Shown one piece after another: positions 25,383 through 33,828 of a stretch of DNA of 64,000 nt. A program made the translations under genes and the position numbers. The stretch's first letter is position 1, and every line of letters starts with the position of its first letter. The notes beneath the pieces were generated by a model, which worked only from the letters and a program-made list of their open reading frames with translations, did not search any database and was not told where the DNA came from. The DNA is from Eggerthella sp. YY7918 (GTDB lineage: Bacteria > Actinomycetota > Coriobacteriia > Coriobacteriales > Eggerthellaceae), in assembly GCF_000270285.1 (NCBI RefSeq), contig NC_015738.1:186001-250000 (forward strand). Reading direction: 5' to 3'.

Positions 25383-26123
25383 ATGAGCGAAGAGGAAGTC
25401 AAAGTGGAAGCCGCCACCGAGGCAGCTGCTTCCGACGAACCTATTACCGAAGAGGCCGCTCCCAAGAAAAAGGGAAAGAAAAAGTGGCCGATTATCGTGG
25501 GCGTCGTAGCGGTTGTTGTGATTGCAGCCGGTGCCGGCTTCTGGGTTTGGCATGAGCAGCCGAGCTTCTGTAACGCTATTTGCCACACGCCGATGGATCC
25601 CTATCTGCCTACCTATGAGGCAGAGCCGGGCCAGCCAGCCGTGGACAAGTGGGGTAACGAGGTTGAGAATGCAAGCTCTATGATGGCCGCGCTCCACCGT
25701 GTTTCGAAGGACCAGGGCGGTGCGGATGCCACCTGCCTGAGCTGCCACGTTCCTGACATCGGTGAGCAGATGACCGAAGGTATGAACTGGATCAGCGGCA
25801 ACTACGTCAACCCGCTTGAGGAACGCGATCTCGAGCAGCTGGTTGAGGCCCGCGGCGTTGAAAAGGACGAGTTCTGCCTGAACGAGGCTTGCCACGTGAA
25901 GGACGACGGTTCTGTGATGACCCGCGACGATCTGATTGCCGCGACGGAAGACATGGGCGAGTACAATCCGCATGTTGCCCAGCATGGCAAGATCGATTGC
26001 AGTGAGTGCCACAAGGGACATCGCGCTTCTGTTGTGTACTGCACGCAGTGCCACAGCGAGGCTGAGGTGCCCGAGGGTTGGCTGACGGTTCAGGAAGCCA
26101 ACAAGCTTGCTTCGGCAGCGTAA
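25383..26123 (+). CDS. nrfH: NapC/NirT/NrfH-family membrane-anchored multihaem cytochrome (five haem motifs, three spacings)
   Basis: The 246-residue protein has an acidic then Lys-rich cytoplasmic N-terminus, one membrane helix (residues 38-57) and an outward haem domain. Haem motifs in order are CNAICH (CX3CH) followed by TPM, with a possible Met ligand as in NrfH haem 1; CLSCH; CLNEACH (CX4CH); CSECH; CTQCH. NrfH-type proteins oxidise menaquinol and feed NrfA. Adjacency to nrfA supports that role. Five motifs instead of four, and the CX3CH and CX4CH spacings, are unusual. RBS AAAGGAGG precedes the ATG. Confidence 0.85.
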   Translation: MSEEEVKVEAATEAAASDEPITEEAAPKKKGKKKWPIIVGVVAVVVIAAGAGFWVWHEQPSFCNAICHTPMDPYLPTYEAEPGQPAVDKWGNEVENASSMMAALHRVSKDQGGADATCLSCHVPDIGEQMTEGMNWISGNYVNPLEERDLEQLVEARGVEKDEFCLNEACHVKDDGSVMTRDDLIAATEDMGEYNPHVAQHGKIDCSECHKGHRASVVYCTQCHSEAEVPEGWLTVQEANKLASAA

Positions 26124-26167
26124 ATCGCACATTCGTGTGTGAACGCGAATCGAATAGTGTGAGGGAG

Positions 26168-26204
26168 CCCGCCTCAAGCGCAATCGCTGAGGCGGGTTCT
26201 TTTT
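26168..26204 (+). terminator. Terminator after the nrfH-like gene
   Basis: CCCGCCTC/GAGGCGGG plus inner AGCG/CGCT form a stem (26168-26180 with 26185-26196) with one bulged A, followed by TTCTTTTT. Confidence 0.9.
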
Positions 26205-26333
26205 CAAAGGTCTGGAGAACGAAACGTCCGAGGGGCATGCAACTTCGCAAGAGTGCAATTCGAGCGGCGCTTCGCGTGTCGCCCGCATGGTGAATCTTTG
26301 AATTCAGCGCCATGGCGCTCTCCAGAACTTTGA
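26204..26333. repeat. 130-bp element with 15-bp terminal inverted repeats
   Basis: Bases 26204-26218 (TCAAAGGTCTGGAGA) and 26319-26333 are inverted copies matching at 14 of 15. The interior is non-coding and ends with a 14-bp palindrome AGCGCCATGGCGCT (26306-26319). It fills the nrfH-ccmE gap and could be a small non-autonomous element. Confidence 0.45.
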
Positions 26334-26379
26334 GGTGCGTGAAAATTAACCGAGAGAGAATGCCCCGAAGGAGGCGAAT

Positions 26380-27045
26380 GTGAACACGAAAACGAAGCGC
26401 CGCATGGTTGTGGTGACGGGTATTATCGTCATCGTGCTGGTCGTTATTCTGGCCGTTGTGGGTGGCAGCAGTTCGGCGAAGAGCGTTTCCATTGCGGATG
26501 CAGCAAGCGGAAACATGGCCGATCAAAAAATACAGGTGACAGGCAATGTCGTTGAGAACTCGTTTGAAACAAAAGACAACGTGCTGACATTCGCCATCTT
26601 CGATCCTAACGGCGATCCGTCTCAGCATTTGAACGTGCGCTATGACGGAGGGGTATCGGCAACGTTTGGAAATGACGTGACGGCTATCTGCACGGGCAAA
26701 ATTGGCGACGACGGAGTGCTCCACGCTTCCGAACTGGTGACCAAGTGCCCCTCTAAGTACGAGAACGCCACCGACGCTTTAGGAGTTACTCAGCTGCTGA
26801 GCTATGGCGAAGAGGTAGTCGACAAACCCGTGAAGGTGACGGGTGTTGTGAAGGCGGGTACGCTCACCGCAGCTGGCGGTGGGGACCGCTTTGTGTTGGT
26901 CGATGCCGAAGGCGGCGAGGAGCTTGCCGTGCTGTTCGAAGATGCTCTTTCTGATGAGATCAAGGACGGTTCGGCGCTTGTTCTTACCGGGTCGCTCAAT
27001 GCCGAAGGTAAGTTTACTGCGACCAACGTGGCTCTCGAAGGCTAA
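26380..27045 (+). CDS. ccmE: Cytochrome c maturation haem chaperone CcmE, Cys (CxxxY) variant with extra OB-like domain
   Basis: CcmE takes haem from CcmC, holds it covalently and passes it to CcmF. Residues 10-28 form the membrane anchor. The OB fold spans about 35-128 and ends TKCPSKYEN, so Cys123 and Tyr127 form CxxxY where classical CcmE has HxxxY. Cys variants define the System I* type known from archaea and sulphate reducers. From about residue 130 a second OB-like segment (DKPVKVTGVVKAG, then ALVLTGSLNAEGKFTATNV) follows, giving 221 residues against the usual 140-160. GTG start with GAAGGAGG. Confidence 0.9.
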   Translation: MNTKTKRRMVVVTGIIVIVLVVILAVVGGSSSAKSVSIADAASGNMADQKIQVTGNVVENSFETKDNVLTFAIFDPNGDPSQHLNVRYDGGVSATFGNDVTAICTGKIGDDGVLHASELVTKCPSKYENATDALGVTQLLSYGEEVVDKPVKVTGVVKAGTLTAAGGGDRFVLVDAEGGEELAVLFEDALSDEIKDGSALVLTGSLNAEGKFTATNVALEG

Positions 27046-27112
27046 AGAAGGTTTGTCCATTCTGCGATGGATGGCGAAGCGTCGAAGCATCGCCATCTCG
27101 GGAGGATAGTAC

Positions 27113-29458
27113 ATGTCAACATTCGGATTGATTGGGCTGCTCGTCGCGTTTGCTGGCGTTGCGGTATCCATCGTGTGTCTTGTTGCAGGATCGGTTTTGC
27201 GCAAGCGCGGCATTGGCGAGACGCTCACCTGGGCGGGTCACATAGCCGTCATATTGTCACTGGTTGGGCTGACGGTGTGCTGCGGCATCATCGTGTATTG
27301 CTTTATGACCGGCGATATGACTATCGAATACGTGCTCAATTACCACAGCGATGCTTCGGGTGATCTCGCATGGCTCTACAAGCTGTCAGGCTTGTGGGCA
27401 GGACGCCAGGGTTCACTTTTGTTCTGGGCATGGCTCATCGCCGCATTCAACACGGTGGTGGCGGTGCGCAACCTCAAGAAGACGGCGCAGCTTGATTCCA
27501 TGGCGCTGTTCGTCTCGCAAATTGTGTTGGCGGCGTTTGTGTGCGTGCTGCTGTTCTCTGAAAGCAATATGCCGTTTACTGCCACCGACCCGCGCTATTT
27601 CAATGCCGATGGCAGCTTGACGAATGCAGCCTCGGTCTTTGGGATGAATACGCTGTTGGAGCACTGGGCGATGGCCATCCATCCGCCCACCCTGTTCGTG
27701 GGCTATGCCGGTCTTACCATCCCGTTTGCCTACGCTATTGCGGCGCTCATTGTGAACGACTCGTCGAAAGAATGGGTTATCCGTGCGCAGCGCTACACGC
27801 TGTTCTCGTGGTTGTTCTTGGGTATTGGTATCGGATTGGGTGCGGTGTGGGCCTACGTGGTACTCGGCTGGGGTGGCTATTGGGGCTGGGACCCGGTGGA
27901 GAATGCGAGCTTGCTGTCGTGGCTTGTGGGCGTGGCGCTCATTCATAGCTTCACCGTCTATCGTCAGCGTGGCGCCTTCAAACGCTGGAGCGTGATGTGC
28001 GCGTGCTTGACGTTTGCTTTCGTCATCGTGGGCACATTCATTTCGCGTTCGGGCCTGGTGCAGTCGGTGCACGCCTTTGAGGGCGACCCGGTCTCGCTCG
28101 TGCTGTTCGGGGCACTTATTGTGGTGTCGGTGCTTGCAGGCCTTGTGGGGCTTGTCGTGCGGTGGAAAAGCTTCGGTCCTGCGGCGGCGGGTGCCGACGA
28201 CGTGGAAAGTATGCTGTCGAAGGATGCCGCTTACTACTTCAACAACGTCATCATGGTGGTGTTCACGCTGCTGCTGACGTATCTGACGGTGGCTTCGGCG
28301 CTTCCTGCATGGATGCCGTTGGGCGGTCAGAGCGTGTCGACGGGCACCTATGACGCCATCGCGCGTCCGCTTGGCATCATTTACCTGGCTATTCTTGCTG
28401 TGTGCCCGCTGCTTTCATGGGGCCGCACGGAAGGCAAGCAGTTTTGGAAGCGCGTGCGTATCCCGGGCGCGTTGGCATTGGTTCTGTTTGCCGTGCTCAT
28501 GGTTTACTTTGTGACGTATTTGCTGCCCAGTTACAACGCCAACGTGGAATACTACACGGCGTTGGCCGCAGGCGGCGATCAGTCGGCGGCTGAGATGCTG
28601 ACCACCCTCAATCCGGCGTGGTATTACAACGGTCTGGCCATTGTGGGCTTCTTCGTGGCCAGCCTGCTGTTCTTCAACTCGCTGTTCATGCTGGGTCGTG
28701 CCATTCGCGGCTACCAGAAGGGTCATGGCGGCAACGTGTTTTTGGCCGCGTGGGGCATGCTCGTGAATCGTGCGTCCACGTTCGGTGGGTTTGTCGCACA
28801 CTTTGGCATGGCGGTAATCCTCATCGGCCTTATCGGTTCGTCAATGTATGTAACCGAGCGGGTGGGCTATGTCGACTACAATGCGGAAACCGACACAGCG
28901 AATGAACCCTTCACCATTCAGGACTTCACGCTTACCTATACCGGCAATACCGTGGAGCCGCAGGACAACAACGATGATATTTTGTACACCGTCTACTACG
29001 ATGTGGACAAGAATGGCGAGGCGCTTGGCTCGGTGAATCCGACCGTGCAGTTTGTGCAGTCCACACAGCAGCAGAAGCTGGTGGCCAGCGTGATCTCGTT
29101 CCCGACGGAAGACCTGTTTGTGGTATACCGCGGCGTGAATGAAGAGGGCGACTTCTCCATGGACGTGCGCGTGAATCCGCTCATCTCGTTTGTGTGGGTT
29201 GGCTTCTTCCTGCTCATGGCCGGTATTGTGGTGTCCACGTTTGGCCGTCGCGGCGCGAGCCGCAAGCTTGCTGGCATCGAGGATGACGAGGCGCGTTTAG
29301 AGGCCGCGACGAAGAAGAGTGCAGGCGATGGGGTTGTCGTAGCTGCTGCCTACGAAGCCGTAGCCGTCAGCGACGGCAAGAAGGTGGTTGTTGAGGAAAA
29401 GGCCGTGGTCGTGGAGGCTGCGCCTGCAGATGCTTCAGACGACGAGAAGAAGGACTAA
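27113..29458 (+). CDS. ccmF: Haem lyase CcmF
   Basis: CcmF attaches haem to apocytochrome cysteines outside the membrane. The 781 residues form about 14-15 helices. The haem-handling WWD-type motif is WGGYWGWDPVENASLLSWL near residue 250. Conserved His-containing loops are seen at HPPTLFVGYAG and in HSFTVYRQRGAF. A periplasmic domain of about 130 residues precedes the last helix, and a charged tail of about 75 residues follows it, longer than in most CcmF. It is followed almost immediately by ccmA. With no nrfE paralogue present, this single lyase may serve the CxxCK and odd-spaced sites too. Confidence 0.96.
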   Translation: MSTFGLIGLLVAFAGVAVSIVCLVAGSVLRKRGIGETLTWAGHIAVILSLVGLTVCCGIIVYCFMTGDMTIEYVLNYHSDASGDLAWLYKLSGLWAGRQGSLLFWAWLIAAFNTVVAVRNLKKTAQLDSMALFVSQIVLAAFVCVLLFSESNMPFTATDPRYFNADGSLTNAASVFGMNTLLEHWAMAIHPPTLFVGYAGLTIPFAYAIAALIVNDSSKEWVIRAQRYTLFSWLFLGIGIGLGAVWAYVVLGWGGYWGWDPVENASLLSWLVGVALIHSFTVYRQRGAFKRWSVMCACLTFAFVIVGTFISRSGLVQSVHAFEGDPVSLVLFGALIVVSVLAGLVGLVVRWKSFGPAAAGADDVESMLSKDAAYYFNNVIMVVFTLLLTYLTVASALPAWMPLGGQSVSTGTYDAIARPLGIIYLAILAVCPLLSWGRTEGKQFWKRVRIPGALALVLFAVLMVYFVTYLLPSYNANVEYYTALAAGGDQSAAEMLTTLNPAWYYNGLAIVGFFVASLLFFNSLFMLGRAIRGYQKGHGGNVFLAAWGMLVNRASTFGGFVAHFGMAVILIGLIGSSMYVTERVGYVDYNAETDTANEPFTIQDFTLTYTGNTVEPQDNNDDILYTVYYDVDKNGEALGSVNPTVQFVQSTQQQKLVASVISFPTEDLFVVYRGVNEEGDFSMDVRVNPLISFVWVGFFLLMAGIVVSTFGRRGASRKLAGIEDDEARLEAATKKSAGDGVVVAAAYEAVAVSDGKKVVVEEKAVVVEAAPADASDDEKKD

Positions 29459-29459
29459 C

Positions 29460-30188
29460 GTGGACGTGGGCAGCACAGACGCCGCGATCAAGACCAAGAA
29501 GCTTTCGAAGGTGTTCGGCAATCGCCGCGCCGTCGACAACGTGTCGATCGAGGTGCCGCAAGGGGCGTTCCTGTCTATCTTCGGCCCGAACGGGGCGGGG
29601 AAGACGACGCTTTTGCGTGTGCTGTCCACGCTGTCCCGCGCCACCTCCGGCGAGGCCACGCTCATGGGTGTGGACCTGAAGGAGGATCCCGACAAGGCAC
29701 GCGACCACATTGGGCTTATCTCGCACAACTCGATGCTCTACCCGGACCTCACGGCAGAGCAAAACCTGATGATTTACGCGCGCCTTTACGGGGTGGAAGA
29801 CCCCGAGGCGTGCGTCATGGAGCTGCTGGAGGCGGTGGAGCTGAAGCATCGCCGCCTGGATGTGGTGCGTACATTTTCGCGCGGCATGACGCAGCGCCTC
29901 TCCATCGCTCGCGCGCTCATACATGACCCCGGCGTGGTGTTTCTGGATGAGCCATACTCGGGCCTCGACCCGCACGCGGTGGAGATCTTCGACGAGCTTA
30001 TCGACCAGCAGCGTGAAGGCCGCACCTTTGTCATGGTGAGCCATGATTTGCAGAAGGGCTTCGCCATGTGCACGCATGCGCTCGTGCTGGCGAAGGGCAA
30101 GGTGGTCGCGTTCGACCAAAAGGACGCGTTCGATTTCGACGAGTTCGCGGCCCTGTATCACTCGACCGTTGGCATGGGGGTGGCGTAA
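29460..30188 (+). CDS. ccmA: Haem exporter ATPase CcmA
   Basis: CcmA with CcmB drives release of holo-CcmE from CcmC. Walker A is GPNGAGKTTL, the signature FSRGMTQRLSIARAL, and Walker B VVFLDEPYSGLDP; a switch-region His is in VSHDLQ. The GTG at 29460 follows GAGAAGAAGG one base after the ccmF stop; the upstream frame inside ccmF would add an unrelated leader. The product is 242 residues, slightly longer than proteobacterial CcmA. The stop abuts the ccmB start. Confidence 0.93.
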   Translation: MDVGSTDAAIKTKKLSKVFGNRRAVDNVSIEVPQGAFLSIFGPNGAGKTTLLRVLSTLSRATSGEATLMGVDLKEDPDKARDHIGLISHNSMLYPDLTAEQNLMIYARLYGVEDPEACVMELLEAVELKHRRLDVVRTFSRGMTQRLSIARALIHDPGVVFLDEPYSGLDPHAVEIFDELIDQQREGRTFVMVSHDLQKGFAMCTHALVLAKGKVVAFDQKDAFDFDEFAALYHSTVGMGVA

Positions 30189-30950
30189 ATGGCGCGCGCA
30201 AAGAAAGAGCAGGTAACTGCCGCGCGTCCGGCGGGCAGCGTGGCGCTGAAAAAGCCCTCGACGTTCCAGCAGTACAAGACGCTGCTGCGTAAGGACTTGG
30301 AGCAGGAGTTCCGCACGAAGGAAATGCTCACGTCCATGGGCATCTACGCGCTGCTCGTGCTTATTGTGTACGGCGCGGCGCTCGCGCAGACCTCGCAGAC
30401 CACCGATATCCTGCAGATGAGCGGCGGCCTGCTGTGGGCGCTCATCGTGTTCACATCGCTGTTGGGCCTCAACCGCTCGTTTGCGCACGAGAAAGAGCAG
30501 GGCTGCCTTGAAGGTATTCTGCTGGTGCCGATGGACCGCTCAGTGGTGTTTTTGGCGAAGTCCACGTCCAACCTGCTGTTCTTGCTGGTAGTGGAAGTGA
30601 TTTCGGTGCCGCTGTTCTACTTCTTCTTCCTGACTACCACCACGCCGTCCGAGAGTTTCTGGCTGCTGATTATTCCGTTGCTCGTGGGCACGGTGGGCGT
30701 GGCGGGCATCGGCACGCTGCTGTCCACCATCACGGTGAACACGCGCGGCAAAGATGTCATGCTGGCGGTGCTGTTCATCCCGCTGATCTTCCCGCTGCTC
30801 TACGCCTGCGTGTCGGCCACCACGGCCGCCATCGTGGGCGCGGAAGGCTACGCGGATGTGATGCTGACGTCGCTCGCGCTCGCAGGCGGCTACGACATCA
30901 TCATGATTCTCGCCAGCTGGGTTTTGTATGACTTTGTGATAAGCGCTTAA
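30189..30950 (+). CDS. ccmB: Haem exporter membrane subunit CcmB
   Basis: The 253-residue protein has about six helices after a 35-residue charged start. Family features are LLRKDLEQEFRTKEMLTSMGIYALLV near residues 34-60 and FAHEKEQGCLEGILLVPMDRSVVFLAK in the first cytoplasmic loop. It starts at the base after the ccmA stop, so it is translationally coupled, and precedes ccmC as in other ccm operons. Confidence 0.93.
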   Translation: MARAKKEQVTAARPAGSVALKKPSTFQQYKTLLRKDLEQEFRTKEMLTSMGIYALLVLIVYGAALAQTSQTTDILQMSGGLLWALIVFTSLLGLNRSFAHEKEQGCLEGILLVPMDRSVVFLAKSTSNLLFLLVVEVISVPLFYFFFLTTTTPSESFWLLIIPLLVGTVGVAGIGTLLSTITVNTRGKDVMLAVLFIPLIFPLLYACVSATTAAIVGAEGYADVMLTSLALAGGYDIIMILASWVLYDFVISA

Positions 30951-30966
30951 AGAGAGAAGGGGTTGT

Positions 30967-31737
30967 ATGACCGGAGAAACGAAAAAGGCGCTCAAGTTGC
31001 CGGAGGCGGGGCAGTGGCCTGACCGGATTGCGCCGGCGATGCTCGTGGCGGGCATCGTGCTGTCGACGATCGGCTTTCTGCTGGCGTTTTTGTGGGCCTC
31101 GCCCGTCAACGGCGCAGCGGTGGACGGTGTCGAGATGATTGGCGGCCAGATGGTCACCCATGTGCTGTTGCTGTCGCAGAAAATCTTCTACTTCCACATG
31201 CCGGTGGCCATCACGTCGTTTGTGGCGCTTGCTTTCGCGGGCTACTACGCGGTGCGTTTCCTCATGACGAAGAACCGCCGCTTCGACACGTGCTCGAAGA
31301 TCGCTATGGAAATCGCGCTGCTGTTCGTGGCGTGCACCATGATTACGGGCGACCTCTGGACGCGCTTCGAGTGGGGCGTGTGGTGGACGTGGGATCCGCG
31401 CCTGACCACCTACCTTATCCTCATGCTCATCATCATCGCGTATTTCATCCTGCGCAACGCCATTGACGAACCCGAGCGTCGCGCCACCTACGGGGCTGTG
31501 CTCAGCATTATCGCCCTCATTGATGTGCCTATCTGCTTTATGGTGACGCGCCTCATTCCCTCAAGCATCCATCCCGTAGTGGTGCGCGAGGGCGGCATGT
31601 CGGGCGATATGGGCATCACGCTGATGTTCTGCCTGCTGGGCATTTTGATGGTAGGCTTCGCGCTGTACCGCATGCGCTTCCGTCAGGTTCGCTTGACCGA
31701 GCGCGTCGAAGCGCTGAAGGAGCAATTGGAAGACTGA
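30967..31737 (+). CDS. ccmC: Haem-handling protein CcmC
   Basis: CcmC presents haem to CcmE. The 256 residues make six helices with the WWD signature WWTWDPRLTTYL near residue 140, flanked by conserved His in QKIFYFHMP and later PSSIHPVV. The gene follows ccmB by 16 bases. Together with ccmE (Cys type), F, A, B and D this is a compact System I* set. No ccmG or ccmH is visible in the window. Confidence 0.95.
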   Translation: MTGETKKALKLPEAGQWPDRIAPAMLVAGIVLSTIGFLLAFLWASPVNGAAVDGVEMIGGQMVTHVLLLSQKIFYFHMPVAITSFVALAFAGYYAVRFLMTKNRRFDTCSKIAMEIALLFVACTMITGDLWTRFEWGVWWTWDPRLTTYLILMLIIIAYFILRNAIDEPERRATYGAVLSIIALIDVPICFMVTRLIPSSIHPVVVREGGMSGDMGITLMFCLLGILMVGFALYRMRFRQVRLTERVEALKEQLED

Positions 31738-31742
31738 GGGTT

Positions 31743-31796
31743 TGGCCGTTCTGCCAAGCGACAGAATGGGCCGGTGCTGCGACGCTTCGCAGCACC
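31743..31796 (+). terminator. Two hairpins between ccmC and ccmD
   Basis: GGCC-G-TTCTG pairs with CAGAA-T-GGGCC (31743-31772), then GGTGCTGCGA with TCGCAGCACC (31773-31782/31787-31796). No T-tract follows, so these may set mRNA stability or ratio rather than end transcription. Confidence 0.4.
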
Positions 31797-31841
31797 CCGC
31801 TGACTTTACCAACGACTACGAGCTAAGAAGGAGATCAAACC

Positions 31842-32027
31842 ATGAATCCGATTCTTGTTGAGATCTACAGCACGGTTGCCCCGTCGATGCCGTTCATTAT
31901 CGGCGCCTATGCGCTTATGTGGGTGGCTCTTCTGGTGTATGTGCTCATCATCATGCTGGGCTACAAGAAGGCCGAGGCCCAGATGGCCGTGCTGGAAGAG
32001 GCCATCGAGGAGAAGAACGAACGGTAG
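31842..32027 (+). CDS. ccmD: CcmD-like small membrane protein
   Basis: The 61-residue protein has one hydrophobic helix (residues 17-41, ending VLIIMLGYKKAEAQ) and a charged helical tail with AVLEEAIEEKNER. CcmD is a short single-helix partner that helps release CcmE from CcmABC, and its position directly after ccmC fits. RBS AAGGAG precedes the ATG. Sequence conservation is weak in this family, so position and topology carry the call. Confidence 0.8.
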   Translation: MNPILVEIYSTVAPSMPFIIGAYALMWVALLVYVLIIMLGYKKAEAQMAVLEEAIEEKNER

Positions 32028-32065
32028 CGACTGATTGACGGGCCTGCGTGAGTGCGCGACCGTCA

Positions 32066-32074
32066 TGCTACAAT
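32066..32074 (+). promoter_or_regulatory. Extended -10 promoter of galU
   Basis: TGC-TACAAT forms an extended -10. A GCGAAGCG/CGCTTCGC hairpin (32091-32118) and a parS site lie between it and the start codon. Confidence 0.45.
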
Positions 32075-32141
32075 AGCGTATCGAATTGATGCGAAGCGTC
32101 GCTCGTGCGGCGCTTCGCTCATGCGGGCCCTTTGCGAGAAC

Positions 32142-32161
32142 AATGTTTCACGTGAAACATT
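32142..32161. promoter_or_regulatory. parS centromere site 2
   Basis: TGTTTCACGTGAAACA at 32144-32159 is identical to the copy at 15376, and AA/TT extends it to a 20-bp palindrome. It lies in the galU leader, 57 bases before the start codon. Two exact sites 16.8 kb apart are not expected by chance and mark a ParB loading region. Confidence 0.93.
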
Positions 32162-32215
32162 CGATTCTCTTTGATAGGGACCGCATGCGAATCGTACAAG
32201 AAAGGTGTTTCGCCC

Positions 32216-33028
32216 ATGAAGGCTCTCATCCCTGCGGCCGGTCTCGGCACACGCTTTTTGCCCGCCACGAAGGCGCAGCCGAAGGAAATGCTGCTCGTTG
32301 TGGATCGTCCTGCCATTCAGTACGTGGTGGAGGAGGGTCTGGCATCGGCGGCCGACGAAGTGGTTATCATCAACAGCCGTGAGAAGAAGGCGATCGAAGA
32401 TCATTTCTCGCCGAATCCCGAGCTGGTGGAGTTGCTGCGGGCGCGCGGCAAGGACAAGTACGCCGACCTGGTGGAGCAGGTGGGTGCGTACAACGTGAGC
32501 TATGTGTATCAGGATGAGGCGCTGGGCCTCGGTCACGCCGTGCGTTGTGCCGCGGAGAAAACGGGTGACGAGCCGTTCTACGTACTGTTGGGCGACGTGC
32601 TGGTGCCCGACAACCAGATGCTGCCCCGTATGCAGGAAGTGTCCGACGCGCACGGTGGCGCAAGCGTGATCGCCGTGATGCCCGTGCCGGACGAGGAAGT
32701 GAGCCGCTTCGGTGTCATCGCTGGTGCCGCGGTGTCCGACGACGTGTGGAAGGTGGATGCGCTGGTGGAAAAGCCCGCGCTTGAAGACGCGCCGTCGAAT
32801 CTGGCCGTGTTTGGTCGCTATCTGCTGTCGCCGCGCGTGATGGAGCTGCTGGCTGACGTGCAGCCCGGTGTGGGGGGCGAAATACAGCTGACCGACGCGC
32901 TCGATGCCGTTCTGCAAGAGGAAGAGATGTATGCCCTCGTCATCGATCCCACCGACGGTTTCGACACCGGCACCGTCGAAAGCTGGCTGGAAACCAATAA
33001 CATCCTCTACGCCCGCAAGAACGGGTAG
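32216..33028 (+). CDS. galU: UTP-glucose-1-phosphate uridylyltransferase
   Basis: GalU makes UDP-glucose for surface glycans. The N-terminal motif PAAGLGTRFLPATKAQPKEML is diagnostic. LGLGHAVRCA and YVLLGDVLVPDN give the nucleotide and metal sites, and GGEIQLTDAL is conserved near residue 220. The product is 270 residues, slightly short of the usual 280-300. I chose ATG 32216; earlier in-frame codons run into the parS leader. Confidence 0.96.
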   Translation: MKALIPAAGLGTRFLPATKAQPKEMLLVVDRPAIQYVVEEGLASAADEVVIINSREKKAIEDHFSPNPELVELLRARGKDKYADLVEQVGAYNVSYVYQDEALGLGHAVRCAAEKTGDEPFYVLLGDVLVPDNQMLPRMQEVSDAHGGASVIAVMPVPDEEVSRFGVIAGAAVSDDVWKVDALVEKPALEDAPSNLAVFGRYLLSPRVMELLADVQPGVGGEIQLTDALDAVLQEEEMYALVIDPTDGFDTGTVESWLETNNILYARKNG

Positions 33029-33121
33029 GATGGCGACGACACCGCGTTTTGCATTCATATGGCGGATTGCTAGAATAGGCGGCGGCGCCCGCGTGTCCGG
33101 GTGGTGCGGTTACTTAGTTAG

Positions 33122-33160
33122 GCCGGGTTGCTTGTCGAGGGCAGCCCGGCTTTTCCTTTT
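33122..33160 (+). terminator. galU terminator
   Basis: GCCGGGTTGC (33122-33131) pairs with GCAGCCCGGC (33141-33150), followed by TTTTCCTTTT. Confidence 0.9.
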
Positions 33161-33223
33161 CCCGCGCATGTGTTACGACGGAAAGGCGTCGATGGTTCGT
33201 TTGATGCAGGTGTGGGCGTAGTT

Positions 33224-33828
33224 TCAGTACGGATCGAGCGCCTTCTGCATGATGTCCTTGCGCGTGTGGCCGAAGTGCCACTGCAGTGGTCCGAAGATGC
33301 CCATGACGTGGTATTCCGCCAGGAAGTTGAGCACGTCGGGAGGCAGGGTCTTACCGTCCAGCATGTAGACGATGTCGTCCCTGATGGGGGGCGTATACAG
33401 CCTGATCAGGTACTCGAGCAGGTTGCTGTATGTCCTCACGTCGTCGCGGAACATGTTCGCGTAGTACGTGCGATTGTCCACCTAATGGTAGGTGGTGGCT
33501 TTGAAGTAGGCCCTTGCGCCAGGAAGCGGCCTTCCGTCTCCAACCGCACGTAGAAGGGCCAGTCGGCGTACGGGTCCTGCAGGTCGGGATGGGGTTTCGC
33601 CATCGGGTATCCGGCGAACTGGGTTTCGAGGGTCTTCTTGAGCGAGGCCCGGAATATCCAGATGATCAGGTCGCCGATGTTCTCGAAATAGTAGTAGAAC
33701 GTCTTGTGCTCGCATCCCATTGCGTTCGTGATATCGACCACGCTCACCCGGCGGTTGAACGGGGCTTCCGCGACTAGGCGCATGAACGTGGCGGCGAACT
33801 CGTACTTCTTGGCATCTTTTGCACCCAC
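33224..33828 (-). pseudogene. TetR-family regulator, disrupted by a frameshift and a stop
   Basis: From a GTG at 33828 a TetR helix-turn-helix reads well (FAATFMRLVAEAPFNRRVSVVDITNAMGCEHKTFYYYFENIGDLIIWIF). Near base 33510 the frame shifts: FLAQG continues in another frame as AYFKATTYH, then a TAG at about 33482 interrupts before VDNRTYYANMFRDDVRTY and the rest of the ligand domain down to 33224. Two separate lesions argue against a sequencing slip alone. It is divergent from the flavin oxidoreductase gene, which it probably once regulated. Confidence 0.82.
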
